A DNA stretch of 31,796 nucleotides. Source: an uncultured Adlercreutzia sp. (GTDB lineage: Bacteria; Actinomycetota; Coriobacteriia; Coriobacteriales; Eggerthellaceae). Below, in pieces: positions 15,531 to 23,512 of the stretch. The position numbers and the translations under genes were made by a program. How positions within the stretch are numbered: position 1 is the stretch's first letter; every line of letters begins with the position of its first letter. The notes under the pieces were generated by a model. The model did no database searches. It saw only the letters and a list, made by a program, of their open reading frames with translations, and was not told the DNA's origin. Where the stretch lies: assembly GCF_958431955.1 (NCBI RefSeq), contig NZ_CAUASN010000028.1:1-31796 (forward strand). The letters run 5' to 3'.

Positions 15531-16007
15531 GTGCCGCAAGCCGCCGACAACGGAGCCGTCGAGGATGCGCCTCAGCATGAGGTGGATCTCAGTGGCGAGT
15601 TCCGTCTGAAGGTCGACGGCAAGGGGCGGGTGACCCTTCCCGCGAAGTTCCGCAAGGTTCTTTCCAAAGACCTCAAGGTCACGCTGGAGCCGACTGACGC
15701 GTGCGTCTACGCGTTCGAGGTGCCGGACTTCAACCGCTGGGTGGACAAGCTCATGCGCAGCAAGTTCTCCGAGATCAAGGAGAACAACCGCGAGCAGGAG
15801 TGGGTGCACCGCGCGTTGAAGAGCCGCGCGCTCGACGTGGAGGTGGATTCGGCCGGGCGCATCATGCTCTCGTCCGATATGCGCGGCAAGTGCGGTATCG
15901 ACAAGGAGATCGTCCTGGTCGGCAACGGCGAGCGCTTTGAGATCTGGGACGCCGAGCGCTACGACGAGCAGATGGCGCAGGTCGATTTGAGCCTGCTGTT
16001 CACCTGA
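15531..16007 (+). CDS. mraZ: Transcriptional regulator MraZ
   Basis: A 158-residue DNA-binding protein with two tandem SpoVT-AbrB/MraZ domains. Each has the D-x-x-x-R signature: DGKGRVTLPAKFR (about 28-40) and DSAGRIMLSSDMR (about 110-122). The N-terminus carries about 20 extra acidic residues ahead of HEVDLSGEFRLKVD. MraZ oligomers form rings and repress the mra/dcw promoter; GTGGG repeats upstream are the expected targets. The start is GTG at 15531 with AAAGGAAG close upstream. It is the first gene of the cluster, 24 bp ahead of rsmH, whose product is reported to act antagonistically in other bacteria. Confidence 0.96.
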   Translation: MPQAADNGAVEDAPQHEVDLSGEFRLKVDGKGRVTLPAKFRKVLSKDLKVTLEPTDACVYAFEVPDFNRWVDKLMRSKFSEIKENNREQEWVHRALKSRALDVEVDSAGRIMLSSDMRGKCGIDKEIVLVGNGERFEIWDAERYDEQMAQVDLSLLFT

Positions 16008-16031
16008 GGCGGGGCGTAAGGCAAAAGGACC

Positions 16032-16988
16032 ATGACAAGCGAATATCGGCATATACCCGTTCTTCTGACCGAGTGCATCGAGGCCCTCGACTTGCCGGAC
16101 CATCCGGTGTTCGTGGACGCGACGCTCGGTTTCGCGGGGCACTCCTTCGAGGCAGCCGGGCAGCTGGGGAAAGACGGCCTGCTCATCGGCATCGACCAGG
16201 ACGCCGTGGCGCTTGAGAGCGCCGCGGCGCGCCTGGAGTCGATTCCCGAGGCGCAGCGTCCGGAACTGGCGCTTCTGCGCGGCAACTTCGGAGACCTCGA
16301 CGAGCTTCTGACATCCTGCGAGATTCCCGGAATCGATGCGATTCTCTTCGATCTGGGCGTCTCGTCGGTGCAGATAGACACTTTGGACCGGGGCTTCTCC
16401 TTCAAGGAGAACGGCCCACTTGACATGCGGATGGATCCGGGGAAACAAACCCTAACCGCAGAAGAGATCGTCAACACCTACAACGCAGCAGATCTCACTC
16501 GGATCATTCGCAGCTACTCGGACGAGAAATGGGCGAGCCGCATCGCCGACTTCATCGTGGCGGCGCGCGCGGAGGCCCCCCTCAGGGAGAGTGGGCAGCT
16601 GGTCGACATCATCAAGGCGGCTATTCCCGCCTCGGCGCGCCGGAGCGGGGGACATCCCGCCAAGCGCACCTTCCAAGCTCTCCGGATAGAGGTCAACTCG
16701 GAGCTGACCGTCCTGCGTCGCGGACTCGACGCGGCGGTTCGCTGGCTGAATCCGGGCGGCGTGATCGTGGTGATCAGCTACCACTCCCTCGAGGACCGCA
16801 TCGTGAAGGACACGTTCGCGAGCTTCGCGAACCGCTGCACCTGCCCGCCGGAGCTGCCGGTGTGCGCGTGCGGGAAAGAGCCGATACTCGACGTGGTCAC
16901 CCGCAAGCCGATCCTTCCCAGCCCGGAGGAGATCGAGCGGAACCCGCGTTCCCGCAGCGCCAAGCTGCGCGTGGCGCGAAAGCGATAG
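16032..16988 (+). CDS. rsmH: 16S rRNA (cytosine-1402-N4)-methyltransferase
   Basis: A 318-residue SAM-dependent enzyme (formerly MraW) that N4-methylates C1402 in the 16S rRNA decoding site. Family blocks present: HIPVLLTECIEAL at the N-terminus, SAM site VDATLGFAGHS (28-38), DLGVSSVQIDTLDRGFSF..GPLDMRMD, KRTFQALRIEVNSEL, VVISYHSLEDRIVK, and a cysteine-rich stretch CTCPPELPVCACG near the end. Full length. The ATG at 16032 follows AAAAGGA with short spacing. It is the second gene of the dcw operon; a strong hairpin sits between it and ftsL. Confidence 0.97.
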   Translation: MTSEYRHIPVLLTECIEALDLPDHPVFVDATLGFAGHSFEAAGQLGKDGLLIGIDQDAVALESAAARLESIPEAQRPELALLRGNFGDLDELLTSCEIPGIDAILFDLGVSSVQIDTLDRGFSFKENGPLDMRMDPGKQTLTAEEIVNTYNAADLTRIIRSYSDEKWASRIADFIVAARAEAPLRESGQLVDIIKAAIPASARRSGGHPAKRTFQALRIEVNSELTVLRRGLDAAVRWLNPGGVIVVISYHSLEDRIVKDTFASFANRCTCPPELPVCACGKEPILDVVTRKPILPSPEEIERNPRSRSAKLRVARKR

Positions 16989-17027
16989 GGCGCCCTCGCC
17001 GGTGCCCGCCGATACGAACGAATGAGA

Positions 17028-17062
17028 CCGCAAGCCCGAAGACGCAGTCATCGGGCTTGCGG
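17028..17062 (+). repeat. 12-bp stem hairpin between rsmH and ftsL
   Basis: CCGCAAGCCCGA (17028-17039) pairs perfectly with 17051-17062 across an 11-nt loop. No T run follows, so it is not a standard terminator. It lies 36 bp ahead of the ftsL ATG and may affect RNA stability or translation in the operon. Confidence 0.6.
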
Positions 17063-17098
17063 AGCCTAAAGGCCCGATACGGCAGTGAGGAGGAGCCC

Positions 17099-17656
17099 AT
17101 GAGCGCAGCCAGCTCGACCCGCAGCGCGCGGTCCTCCTCGCGCATGCACATGGGCTCCGCCAACGCGAGCTTCGCCTCGGGCTATCGGGGCGCCCGCTAT
17201 GTGGCCTCCTCGGTGGCCGAGGCACTGCCCGACTACGACGCCGGCCCCTCCATCTCGGTGGTGCCCGGCGCCGGCCGGCGCGCCCAGGTGCAGGAGGGGC
17301 TCTCCGCCGCCGCGCTGTCGGTGGCGAAGCTGTGCGCCGTGGTGTGCATCGTGCTCGCCGTCATAGCCGTGGGGCGCGTGGCCATCACCTCGGCCGCGGC
17401 CGCCTGCGCGCTCGAGACCAAGGCCCTCCAGCAGGACATCGAGACCGCCCGCGACCAGGGTAGCGACCTGGAAGTGGCCCAAAGCGTGCTTTCCAAGCCC
17501 TCGCGCATCCGCGCCCAGGCCGCCTCCCTCGGCATGGCCGAGCCCACGGCCGACTACTGCGACCAGATCACGCTGCCCGACGACGTCGTCTCGGTGGACG
17601 ACGCCGGGCGCCTCTCCCTGTCCGAGTCCGTCGCCGCGGCTGCGGCCGCCCAGTAG
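17099..17656 (+). CDS. ftsL: Cell division protein FtsL
   Basis: A 185-residue single-pass divisome protein identified by position (between rsmH and ftsI) and layout: a long cytoplasmic N-terminus (1-72), one transmembrane helix (about 73-99), then a short extracytoplasmic segment LETKALQQDIETARDQ of coiled-coil character and the FtsL-like end motif LSKPSRIRAQAASLGM (131-146). The remaining 40 residues are acidic and end in an alanine run. Sequence conservation is low, as in all FtsL. It should bind FtsQ and activate FtsW-FtsI. GAGGAGG lies just before the ATG. The next gene starts 9 bp downstream. Confidence 0.85.
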   Translation: MSAASSTRSARSSSRMHMGSANASFASGYRGARYVASSVAEALPDYDAGPSISVVPGAGRRAQVQEGLSAAALSVAKLCAVVCIVLAVIAVGRVAITSAAAACALETKALQQDIETARDQGSDLEVAQSVLSKPSRIRAQAASLGMAEPTADYCDQITLPDDVVSVDDAGRLSLSESVAAAAAAQ

Positions 17657-17665
17657 GAGGAAGCC

Positions 17666-19423
17666 ATGGCCCGCATTCCGCGCGATGCGCGCGCGTCCTC
17701 GGCGCGCCAGGCTCCCCTCGACCGTTTGCGCGAGGGCGCCGGGGCCTTGGACGCGGCCCTCCCGGCCCCGGCCGGCCGCGGCCAGTGGGTGCTGCTCGCC
17801 TTCGCCGCCCTGGCCGCCATCTTCTTCCTGCGCCTGGTGTTTCTGCAGGTGATCGTCGCCGACCAGTACTCCGCCCAGGCCGAGGAGTCGCGCACCGTGA
17901 GCTTCGAGACCACTCCCCGCCGCGGCACCATCTACGACCGCAACGGCATCGTGCTCGCCACCTCGGTGGATGCCACGACCATCTACGCCAACCCCGTCGA
18001 GGTAACCGACGCGGCGGGCGAGGCCGCGCAGCTGGCCCAGATCCTCGGGGGCGAGGCCGCCGACTACCAGGAGCTGCTCTCCACGCCGTCCACCACCTTC
18101 GTCTACGTGAAGCGCCAGGCCGACGTGGAGGACGCGGAGAAGGTGAAGGAGCTCAAGCTCGACGGCATCTACTTCATCGCCGACACGCGCCGGGAGTACC
18201 CCCACGGCTCGGTGGGGGCCCAGGTCATCGGCTTCTGCAACGCCGACGGCGAGGGCATCACCGGCCTGGAGCTGGAGTACAACGATATCCTGTGCGGCAC
18301 GCCGGGGCTCTACGTGGGCGAGCGCGGCGAGCAGGGCTTCCCCATCCCGGGCGGGGTGAAGGAGGAGGTGGCCGCCATCGACGGCACCGACATCATGATC
18401 TCGCTCGACATCAAGCTCCAGGACACGGTGGAGCGGGCCCTTGCCGAGGGCGTCGAGGAGCTGGAGACCGACGAGGGCTCCTCCATCGTCATGGACGCGG
18501 CCACCGGCGAGGTGTACGCCGCCTGCTCGCTGCCCTACATGGATCCCACGAACATGGCCGAGTCCGAGATCGGCAGCGAGCACGTGAAGGCCATCACCCA
18601 GCCCTACGAGCCCGGGAGCACCTTCAAATCGGTGTCGGCCATGGCCATCCTGGAGAGCAAGGCCATGGGGCCGGAGACCACGATGTTCTGCCCGAGCACC
18701 ATCTCGGCCAACGACTACGACGTGTCCGACTCCCACGAGCGCGAGGGCGCCACCTACTCGCTGCGCGAGATCCTGAACCACTCCTCGAACGTGGGCATCT
18801 CGCTGGCAATGGACGACGCGGGCTTCCGCCACCTGCACGACGCCATCGAGCGCTACCACCTCACCGAGCTCACCGGCATCGACTACCCCGGCGAGGGGGA
18901 GGGCAACGTGCTCGACTTCAACCAGTGGGGCAAGATCACCGGCTACAACATCAGCTTCGGCCAGGGCATCTCGCTCACGCCCCTCCAGATGACGCGCTTC
19001 TACGCCTGCATCGCCAACGACGGCGTGATGGTGACCCCGCACTTCCTCATCTCGAAGCCCCAGAGCGGGGAAGTGCCCGAATGGCCCGAGGAGACGGTGA
19101 CTGAGGATACCGAGGCCCTGCGCGATCTGCGCTCGATGCTGCGCTCGGTGGTCACCGACGGCACGGGCGTGGCCGCCGACATCCCCGGCTACGAGGTGTG
19201 CGGCAAGACCTCCACGGCCGAGATCGCCTCGGAGGAGGGCGGCTACAAGAAGGAAGTGTACAACCTGGGCTTCTGCGGCTTCATCGACAACTCCTCCAGC
19301 AAATTAGTTTGTTTTGTAGGAGCCAACGAGGTTTACGCGATGCGACAGACCACCAAAATCTTTAACGATATAATGGCCAATGCCGTGAAGCAGTACAACA
19401 TCACGACCGACGAAGCGAAGTAA
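17666..19423 (+). CDS. ftsI: Septal peptidoglycan transpeptidase FtsI (class B PBP)
   Basis: A 585-residue class B penicillin-binding protein. It has a cytoplasmic N-terminus, one transmembrane anchor (about 41-65), the PBP dimer domain beginning at RRGTIYDRNG (85-94), and the transpeptidase domain with STFK (S318, K321), SSN (373-375) and, in place of the usual KTG, K514-T515-S516 (GKTSTAE). No C-terminal PASTA domains. It crosslinks septal peptidoglycan with FtsW. The last 120 bp contain codons rare in the rest of the window (TTA, ATA, TGT, GTA, AAA) and a perfect TATAAT, likely an internal promoter for murE. The start ATG at 17666 has AGGAGG right upstream. Confidence 0.95.
   Translation: MARIPRDARASSARQAPLDRLREGAGALDAALPAPAGRGQWVLLAFAALAAIFFLRLVFLQVIVADQYSAQAEESRTVSFETTPRRGTIYDRNGIVLATSVDATTIYANPVEVTDAAGEAAQLAQILGGEAADYQELLSTPSTTFVYVKRQADVEDAEKVKELKLDGIYFIADTRREYPHGSVGAQVIGFCNADGEGITGLELEYNDILCGTPGLYVGERGEQGFPIPGGVKEEVAAIDGTDIMISLDIKLQDTVERALAEGVEELETDEGSSIVMDAATGEVYAACSLPYMDPTNMAESEIGSEHVKAITQPYEPGSTFKSVSAMAILESKAMGPETTMFCPSTISANDYDVSDSHEREGATYSLREILNHSSNVGISLAMDDAGFRHLHDAIERYHLTELTGIDYPGEGEGNVLDFNQWGKITGYNISFGQGISLTPLQMTRFYACIANDGVMVTPHFLISKPQSGEVPEWPEETVTEDTEALRDLRSMLRSVVTDGTGVAADIPGYEVCGKTSTAEIASEEGGYKKEVYNLGFCGFIDNSSSKLVCFVGANEVYAMRQTTKIFNDIMANAVKQYNITTDEAK
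19369..19374 (+). promoter_or_regulatory. Probable internal promoter -10 within ftsI, for murE onward
   Basis: A perfect TATAAT within AT-rich sequence, 80 bp ahead of the murE ATG. No strong -35 at 16-18 bp (19346-19351 is CAGACC). The surrounding stretch 19300-19380 departs from local codon use, as expected if regulatory sequence is constrained inside coding sequence. Confidence 0.45.
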
Positions 19424-19453
19424 GCCCCACAACGCAAGAGGAACGTACACGCC

Positions 19454-20944
19454 ATGACCAAGACCTGCGCAGAGCTCTTCCAAGGACTGGATTGCACCAT
19501 CATCGGCAACGGCGAGGAGGAGGTGGCGGGACTGGCGTTCCGCGGCGACGCCGTGCACCCGGGCGATATGTTCTTCTGCATCGTGGGCAACGTGGTGGAC
19601 GGCCACTCCTTCGCCCAGGACGCCATCGACCGCGGCGCCACGTCGCTCGTGGCCCAGCGCAAGGTGTACCTGGCCGATGCCACCGACGTGACCGAGGTGG
19701 TGGTGGCCGACTCCCGCAAGGCCATGGCGCACGCCGCCGTGAACTTCTACGACCATCCCTCCGCGGCCTTCTCGCTCGTGGGCATCACGGGCACCAACGG
19801 CAAGACCACCACCACCTACCTGGTGGAGCACATCGCCGAGGTGGCCGGCAACCGCTGCGGCGTCATCGGCACGGTGGGCAACAAGATCGCCGGGCGCATG
19901 GAGCACTCCGAGCATACCACCCCCGAGTCGCCCGACCTGCAGAAGCTGTTCGCGCGCATGCGGGACGCGGGCTGCACCGTGGTGGCCATGGAGGTGAGCT
20001 CGCACGCGCTCGACCTGGAGCGCACCTGGGGCACCGACTTCGCGGTGACCGCGTTCACGAACCTCACCCAAGACCACCTGGACTACCACCACACCTTCGA
20101 CGACTACTTCGAGGCCAAGGCCCTGCTGTTCTCCCGCGCCTACCCGGCGCGCCGCGTCATCAACATCGACGGCTCCTGGGGCCGCGAGCTTCTGCGGCGT
20201 GTGACCGAGGCGGGCGACGAGGTGATCACCACCGGCTTTACGCCCACGGCCCAGATCCATCCGATCGACATCGCCTACGAGGCCACGCGCACGCGCGTGA
20301 CGCTCGAGGTGCGCGGCGCGAAGGTGGACGTCGTCTACCCGCTCGTGGGGCGCTTCAACGTGGAGAACGTCATGACGGCCTTCGGCTGCGCGCTGGCGCT
20401 CGGCATCCCGACCGATGTCATCGTGGACGCGCTGGCCACCATGCCGGCGGTTCCCGGGCGCTTGGAACAGGTGGATGCCGGCATCGACGCGCCGGTGACC
20501 GTGTACGTGGACTACGCCCACACCCCCGATGCGCTGACCAAGGCCATCGCCTCCATCCAGGAGCTGTCGGGCGGGCGCACCATCGTGGTCTTCGGCTGCG
20601 GCGGAAATCGCGACGCCACCAAGAGGCCCATCATGGGTGCCGCGGCTTTGGCCGCCGACTTCGCCGTGGTGACGAGCGACAACCCGCGCCACGAGGACCC
20701 ACAGGCCATCATCGACGACATCGTGGCGGGCATGGACGCCGACGGCGCCTTCGTCGTGGAGCCCGACCGCCGCGCCGCCATCGCGGCCGCCATTGCCGAG
20801 GCCCGTCCGGGCGATGCCATTCTCCTGGCCGGCAAGGGACATGAGGATTACCAGCTGGTGGGCGATGCCGTGCTCGACTTCGACGACCGCAAGGTGGCCG
20901 CCGAAGAGCTCGTGCGCGCCTTTGGCGAGACGGAGAGCAACTAA
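19454..20944 (+). CDS. murE: UDP-MurNAc-tripeptide ligase MurE (meso-DAP type)
   Basis: A 496-residue cytosolic ATP-dependent ligase adding the third stem-peptide residue to UDP-MurNAc-L-Ala-D-Glu. Visible: ATP loop GTNGKTTT (113-120), ESPDL (158-162), carbamylated-lysine region EAKALLF (K222), YVDYAHTPDAL, GCGGNRDATKRP, and DNPR at 409-412. The Arg of DNPR contacts the second carboxylate of meso-diaminopimelate; lysine-adding enzymes lack it. So the predicted wall has meso-DAP at position 3. The ATG at 19454 has AAGAGGAA about 11 bases upstream, slightly far. Spacing to ftsI is 30 bp and to murF 15 bp. Confidence 0.96.
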   Translation: MTKTCAELFQGLDCTIIGNGEEEVAGLAFRGDAVHPGDMFFCIVGNVVDGHSFAQDAIDRGATSLVAQRKVYLADATDVTEVVVADSRKAMAHAAVNFYDHPSAAFSLVGITGTNGKTTTTYLVEHIAEVAGNRCGVIGTVGNKIAGRMEHSEHTTPESPDLQKLFARMRDAGCTVVAMEVSSHALDLERTWGTDFAVTAFTNLTQDHLDYHHTFDDYFEAKALLFSRAYPARRVINIDGSWGRELLRRVTEAGDEVITTGFTPTAQIHPIDIAYEATRTRVTLEVRGAKVDVVYPLVGRFNVENVMTAFGCALALGIPTDVIVDALATMPAVPGRLEQVDAGIDAPVTVYVDYAHTPDALTKAIASIQELSGGRTIVVFGCGGNRDATKRPIMGAAALAADFAVVTSDNPRHEDPQAIIDDIVAGMDADGAFVVEPDRRAAIAAAIAEARPGDAILLAGKGHEDYQLVGDAVLDFDDRKVAAEELVRAFGETESN

Positions 20945-20959
20945 AGGGAAGGAAGTCGC

Positions 20960-22462
20960 GTGCGCCTCAACGCAAAACAAATCGCAGCATGCACGGGCGG
21001 ACAATTTCTCGTAGAAGCCATTGACCCGAGCGCCCTCATGACGGGCATCACGTGGGATTCCCGCGAAGTGCAGCCCGGGTGGCTGTACGTGGCGCTGCCC
21101 GGCGAGCGGGTGGACGGCCACGACTTCGTGGAGGCGGCCCTGCGCGCCGGCGCGGCGGGCGCCCTCGTCATGCAGAGTCCGGGCCGCGCCGCCTGCCTGC
21201 TCGCCCGCGAGATGGGCGCGGCCGTCATCGAGGTGGCCAACACCGCCAGCGCCATCACCGATCTGGCCCGCGAGTGGCGCGCCCATCTGCGCGGGCGCGT
21301 GATCGCGCTCACCGGCTCGGTGGGCAAGACCACCACCAAGAACCTCGTGCGGGACGTGTGCGCCGCCTTCGGCAGCGCGGTGGCGACCCGCGGCAACCAG
21401 AACAACGAGCTGGGCGTGCCGCGCACCATCCTGGCCGCCGACCCGGAGACCGCCGTCGTGGTGGTGGAGATGGGCATGCGCGGCGTGGGGCAGATCGCCG
21501 AGTTGTGCGATTTCGTGCGCCCCGACTGGGGCCTTGTCACCAACGTGGGGGAGAGCCACATCGAGCTTCTGGGCTCGCGGGAGAACATCGCCCGGGCGAA
21601 GGCGGAGCTCTACGCCGCCCTGCCCGCGGGGGTGGGCCGCGCCTTCCTGAACCTCGGGAGCCCCTATCTCGGCACGCTGATGGAAGCCGGCGACCTGCGC
21701 GGCCGCCCGATGCTGCTGTCGGGCTTCGCGGGTGCTCCCGACGAGGCCCTGCGCGCGATGCTCGAGCGCGACGAGACGGCGTGCGAGGAGGTGGTGTGGG
21801 CCGAGGGCGTGCAGCTGGACGCCGAGGGCCGCGCCCGCTTCACCCTGTGCGCCCGCGACCATGCCGACCACGAGGAGGAGGCGCTCTTCACCCCGGTGGA
21901 GCGCTGCCTGTGCGCCCTGACGCTCACCGGCGCCCACAACGTGGACAACGCCGTGGCCGCCGCCTCGGTGGGCTTCGCCCTCGGGCTCGACCTGGAGACG
22001 ATCGCCGCAGCCCTCGGCGCCTCGGTGCCCGAGCCGGGGCGCCAGGAGGTCATCGCCGCCCGGGGCGGCTTCACCATCGTGAACGACGCCTACAACGCGA
22101 GCCCCGACTCCATGCGCGCGTCGCTGTCCACCTTCGCTGCCACCGAGGTGGCGGGCCGCCGCATCGCCGTGCTCGGGGATATGGGCGAGCTGGGCGACTT
22201 CGCCGAGCCGTGCCACCGGGGGGTGGGCTCCCATGCCGCCGCCCTCGGGCTCGACCGCCTCATCTGCGTGGGCGATCTGGCCGGCTTCATCGCCGAGGGG
22301 GCCCGCGAGGGGGGCATGGACGCCTCCCGCATAAGCCGCGCGGCCACCGTGGCCGATGTGCTGGAAGAGCTTGATTCCCTGCTCGAGCCCGGCGACGCCG
22401 TGCTCGTGAAGGCGTCCCATTTCATGGGGCTTACCCGTGTCGTCGAAGGATTGGTCCGCTAA
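20960..22462 (+). CDS. murF: UDP-MurNAc-tripeptide:D-Ala-D-Ala ligase MurF
   Basis: A 500-residue cytosolic ligase that adds D-Ala-D-Ala to complete the pentapeptide precursor. Motifs: TWDSREVQPGWLYVALPGERVDGHDF (31-56), ATP loop GSVGKTTTKN (119-128), GNQNNELGVP, EMGMRGVGQI, TNVGESHIELLGS and NDAYNASPDSM. The start is GTG at 20960 after GGGAAGGAAG. The stop TAA shares its last A with the mraY ATG (TAATG), so the two are translationally coupled. Length is slightly above the E. coli enzyme because of an acidic insertion (about 255-300). Confidence 0.96.
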   Translation: MRLNAKQIAACTGGQFLVEAIDPSALMTGITWDSREVQPGWLYVALPGERVDGHDFVEAALRAGAAGALVMQSPGRAACLLAREMGAAVIEVANTASAITDLAREWRAHLRGRVIALTGSVGKTTTKNLVRDVCAAFGSAVATRGNQNNELGVPRTILAADPETAVVVVEMGMRGVGQIAELCDFVRPDWGLVTNVGESHIELLGSRENIARAKAELYAALPAGVGRAFLNLGSPYLGTLMEAGDLRGRPMLLSGFAGAPDEALRAMLERDETACEEVVWAEGVQLDAEGRARFTLCARDHADHEEEALFTPVERCLCALTLTGAHNVDNAVAAASVGFALGLDLETIAAALGASVPEPGRQEVIAARGGFTIVNDAYNASPDSMRASLSTFAATEVAGRRIAVLGDMGELGDFAEPCHRGVGSHAAALGLDRLICVGDLAGFIAEGAREGGMDASRISRAATVADVLEELDSLLEPGDAVLVKASHFMGLTRVVEGLVR

Positions 22463-23511
22463 TGTTCTCTCTGTTCTCCGCCTACCCCACCTTCATGGTG
22501 TTCCTCGCCGTGGTGATGTCCATGGTCATCACCATGGTGCTCATGCCCGCCTGGATCCGCTTTTTGAAGTCGGCCCAGATCGGCCAGCAGGTGCGTGCCG
22601 ACGGCCCGCAGAGCCATCTTGTGAAGCAGGGCACGCCCACCATGGGCGGCGTCATCATGCTCGTGGCCGTCATCGTGTTCACCCTGCTCGCCTCGGTGGG
22701 CGCCCCCACGGCCGAGCTGTGGCTTCTGCTGGGGGCCACGGTGGCCACGGGCCTGCTCGGCCTCATCGACGACGCCTCGAAGGTGGCCCACGAGCGCTCG
22801 CTGGGGCTGACGCCCAAGGCGAAGCTCGTGGGGCAGTTCCTCATCGCCGGCGTGTTTGTGCTCGCCGCGGTGAACCTGCTCGACGTGGCCCCCACGGTGG
22901 AGATCCCGTTCGTCTGCGTGATCGACCTGGGCGTGCTCACCACGGTGGTTCCCGTGGGCGATGGCATCGAGATCCCCTGGCTCTACCTCATCTACTGCCT
23001 CATCCTGCTCGTGGGCCTGTGCAACGCCGTGAACCTCACCGACGGTTTGGACGGCCTGGCGGCCGGCACGGTCATGGTGGTCATGCTCGTGATGGCCGCC
23101 ATCGCGTTTCGCACGGGCAGCCTGGAGCCGGCCCTGTTCGCCGGCGCCCTCGCCGGCGCCTGCATCGGCTTTCTGTGGTTCAACTCCTTCCCGGCCGACA
23201 TCTTCATGGGGGATACCGGCTCGCTCGCCCTCGGCATGGCGCTCGGGTGCCTGGCCGTGGTGAGCAAGGTGGAGTTCATCGTCATCATCATCGGCGGCCT
23301 GTTCGTGGCCGAGGCGCTCTCGGTCATGATCCAGGTGTTCTACTACAAGAAGACGAAGAAGCGCATCTTCCTCATGGCGCCTTTGCACCACCACTTCGAG
23401 AAGAAGGGCTGGTCGGAGACGAAGGTGGTCGTGCGCTTCTGGATCGTGTCGGGCATGCTCGCGGCCTGCGGCTTCGTGCTGCAGTTCGCCTCGTCGCTGG
23501 CGGTGGCCTAG
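22462..23511 (+). CDS. mraY: Phospho-MurNAc-pentapeptide translocase MraY
   Basis: A 349-residue polytopic membrane enzyme that transfers phospho-MurNAc-pentapeptide to undecaprenyl phosphate, making lipid I. Catalytic and Mg-binding motifs are intact: DD at 103-104 (LGLIDDASK), NLTDGLDGLA (191-200), D251 in GDTGS, and the HHH motif at 309-311 (APLHHHFEKKGW). About ten transmembrane helices. Its ATG overlaps the murF stop by one base; the murD ATG follows after one base. Confidence 0.98.
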   Translation: MFSLFSAYPTFMVFLAVVMSMVITMVLMPAWIRFLKSAQIGQQVRADGPQSHLVKQGTPTMGGVIMLVAVIVFTLLASVGAPTAELWLLLGATVATGLLGLIDDASKVAHERSLGLTPKAKLVGQFLIAGVFVLAAVNLLDVAPTVEIPFVCVIDLGVLTTVVPVGDGIEIPWLYLIYCLILLVGLCNAVNLTDGLDGLAAGTVMVVMLVMAAIAFRTGSLEPALFAGALAGACIGFLWFNSFPADIFMGDTGSLALGMALGCLAVVSKVEFIVIIIGGLFVAEALSVMIQVFYYKKTKKRIFLMAPLHHHFEKKGWSETKVVVRFWIVSGMLAACGFVLQFASSLAVA

Positions 23512-23512
23512 C

